DNA from: Polaribacter sp.
Lineage (GTDB): Bacteria; Bacteroidota; Bacteroidia; Flavobacteriales; Flavobacteriaceae
NCBI GenBank assembly: GCA_003537695.1
Contig: DPRC01000179.1
Coordinates: 1 to 6,684, forward strand
Direction: 5' to 3'
Length of the DNA: 6,684 nucleotides
This document shows, in pieces, positions 6,031-6,684 of this stretch. Every line of letters starts with the position of its first letter. The stretch's first letter is position 1. The position numbers and the translations under genes were made by a program. Under the pieces are notes generated by a model. It searched no databases. It was not told the DNA's origin and saw only the letters and a program-made list of their open reading frames with translations.

Positions 6031-6684
6031 TTAGTGTTTTTTTAAAGATTCAAAATAGGTGATGAGTAAGGAAACCACCTGATTATAGGAATCCGTCCCA
6101 TGTTCCTGTTTATTGGCCTTTAAATAGGCATTATATCCTTTTTTCACCAGCGGTTCGAATGGGTTTTTATACGCTTTCCATGTGCGATAGCTCGCGCTAA
6201 AATCTTTCTCAATTCCTACATGTACTTTTTTCCAAAGTTGTTTTGCTTTTTTTGGATTTCGTTTTTTAAGTTCAGAGATGCAGTAGGCAAATGCCATTCG
6301 ATAGCTGGCATATTTAAAATACAAATCTGGAGTATAGTTAGCCGCTAAGAACCCAATAAAATTTGCTTCGTTTTCTGCTGCAAAACCAATTTGATGTGCC
6401 ATTTCATGACATATTGTTGTTGGATAGCCTGTTTTTGGTATGCGGTCATTCACTTGCGCTTCCCCGGTTAAAGGGTTGAAATAACCGGCAGTTCCATTGT
6501 ACATTTGTAACCAACTCATTAAAGAATTTTTTACAGATGCGTGCTGATAGGTAAACTGGGGATACGCTTCTGATAACTGCTGGTAACCATCCGTTGCCAT
6601 TGTATACATTGTTTGTGGATCATGGATATTTACCACTTTTATAGTGTCGTTTTTTGTGATTTTAATGTGATAATAATTTAACCT
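6031..6684 (-). CDS. DUF3810-family protein with HExxH metallopeptidase-like motif (N-terminus cut by window edge)
   Basis: 217 C-terminal residues are visible; the frame is open to the right edge (visible start R-L-N-Y-Y-H-I-K-I), so the true start lies outside. I recognise the DUF3810 family, proteins of roughly 350 residues whose N-terminal part usually carries membrane helices; that part is not in view. The key motif is HEMAHQIG at visible residues 93-100 (DNA 6394-6408 encodes HEMAH), followed by ENEANFIGF with E104 and E106. H93 and H97 would bind zinc with E94 as general base, and one of the later glutamates could be the third ligand, as in gluzincin-type peptidases. Membrane anchoring and protease activity are inferred and not demonstrated by the visible part. 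The C-terminal region is helical and basic, ending L-K-K-H. The next gene starts 90 bp downstream on the same strand, so co-transcription with the amidohydrolases is possible but not certain. Confidence 0.82.
   Translation of the reverse strand, partial: RLNYYHIKITKNDTIKVVNIHDPQTMYTMATDGYQQLSEAYPQFTYQHASVKNSLMSWLQMYNGTAGYFNPLTGEAQVNDRIPKTGYPTTICHEMAHQIGFAAENEANFIGFLAANYTPDLYFKYASYRMAFAYCISELKKRNPKKAKQLWKKVHVGIEKDFSASYRTWKAYKNPFEPLVKKGYNAYLKANKQEHGTDSYNQVVSLLITYFESLKKH

Noticed and set aside
6634..6636. GTG at 6636 as the start of the DUF3810 gene.
   Set aside because: The frame continues without a stop to the window edge with plausible protein sequence, and the family is much longer, so this is an internal Val codon.
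1..6684. CRISPR array, insertion sequence, tRNA or phage-like system.
   Set aside because: No direct-repeat series, transposase motif, cloverleaf or phage gene was seen; the gaps are short and coding density is about 95 percent.

Overview
This is an ordinary-looking chromosomal segment from an AT-rich member of the Bacteroidota, most likely a marine Flavobacteriaceae (Polaribacter/Tenacibaculum-like). The evidence is protein style (short Lys/Ile-rich signal peptides ending in A-Q, a DUF3810-type protein), low GC, no Shine-Dalgarno sequences, and a promoter of the Bacteroidota TAnnTTTG type. No tRNA, rRNA, CRISPR array, insertion sequence or phage gene was recognised. All five genes lie on the minus strand, so they are transcribed from the right edge towards the left.

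From upstream (right) to downstream (left): (1) 6031-6684 is the C-terminal part of a DUF3810-family protein with an HEMAH zinc-metallopeptidase-like motif, and it runs off the right edge. (2) After a 90-bp gap holding a 10-bp inverted repeat comes a 989-residue secreted protein (2971-5940). It has two amidohydrolase-like domains joined by a small beta-rich module and a Lys/Glu-rich linker; only the C-terminal domain keeps a recognisable metal-ligand set. (3) Two bases further on begins a 432-residue secreted amidohydrolase-like protein (1670-2968), which has also lost the HxH motif. (4) A 165-bp gap carries a possible hairpin and a strong promoter candidate that overlaps a perfect 7-bp palindrome. 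(5) A 265-residue TrmH/SpoU-family RNA 2'-O-ribose methyltransferase (707-1504) follows, and two bases after it (6) a ROK-family polyphosphate-glucokinase-like protein (1-704) that runs off the left edge, probably about 10-20 residues short of its end.

The genes form two tightly coupled pairs, each with stop and next start two bases apart. One pair is exported: the two amidohydrolases, carrying three homologous domains of which apparently one is catalytic. The other is cytoplasmic: the RNA methyltransferase and the sugar kinase. The most interesting point is the exported pair, where one apparently active amidohydrolase domain is genetically tied to two domains lacking metal ligands, suggesting an assembly of catalytic and non-catalytic subunits. 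The window does not show a clearly novel defence, mobile or regulatory system. The remaining findings are modest: a possibly leaderless promoter with an operator-like palindrome, and a His-to-Lys change in the kinase sugar-site motif.
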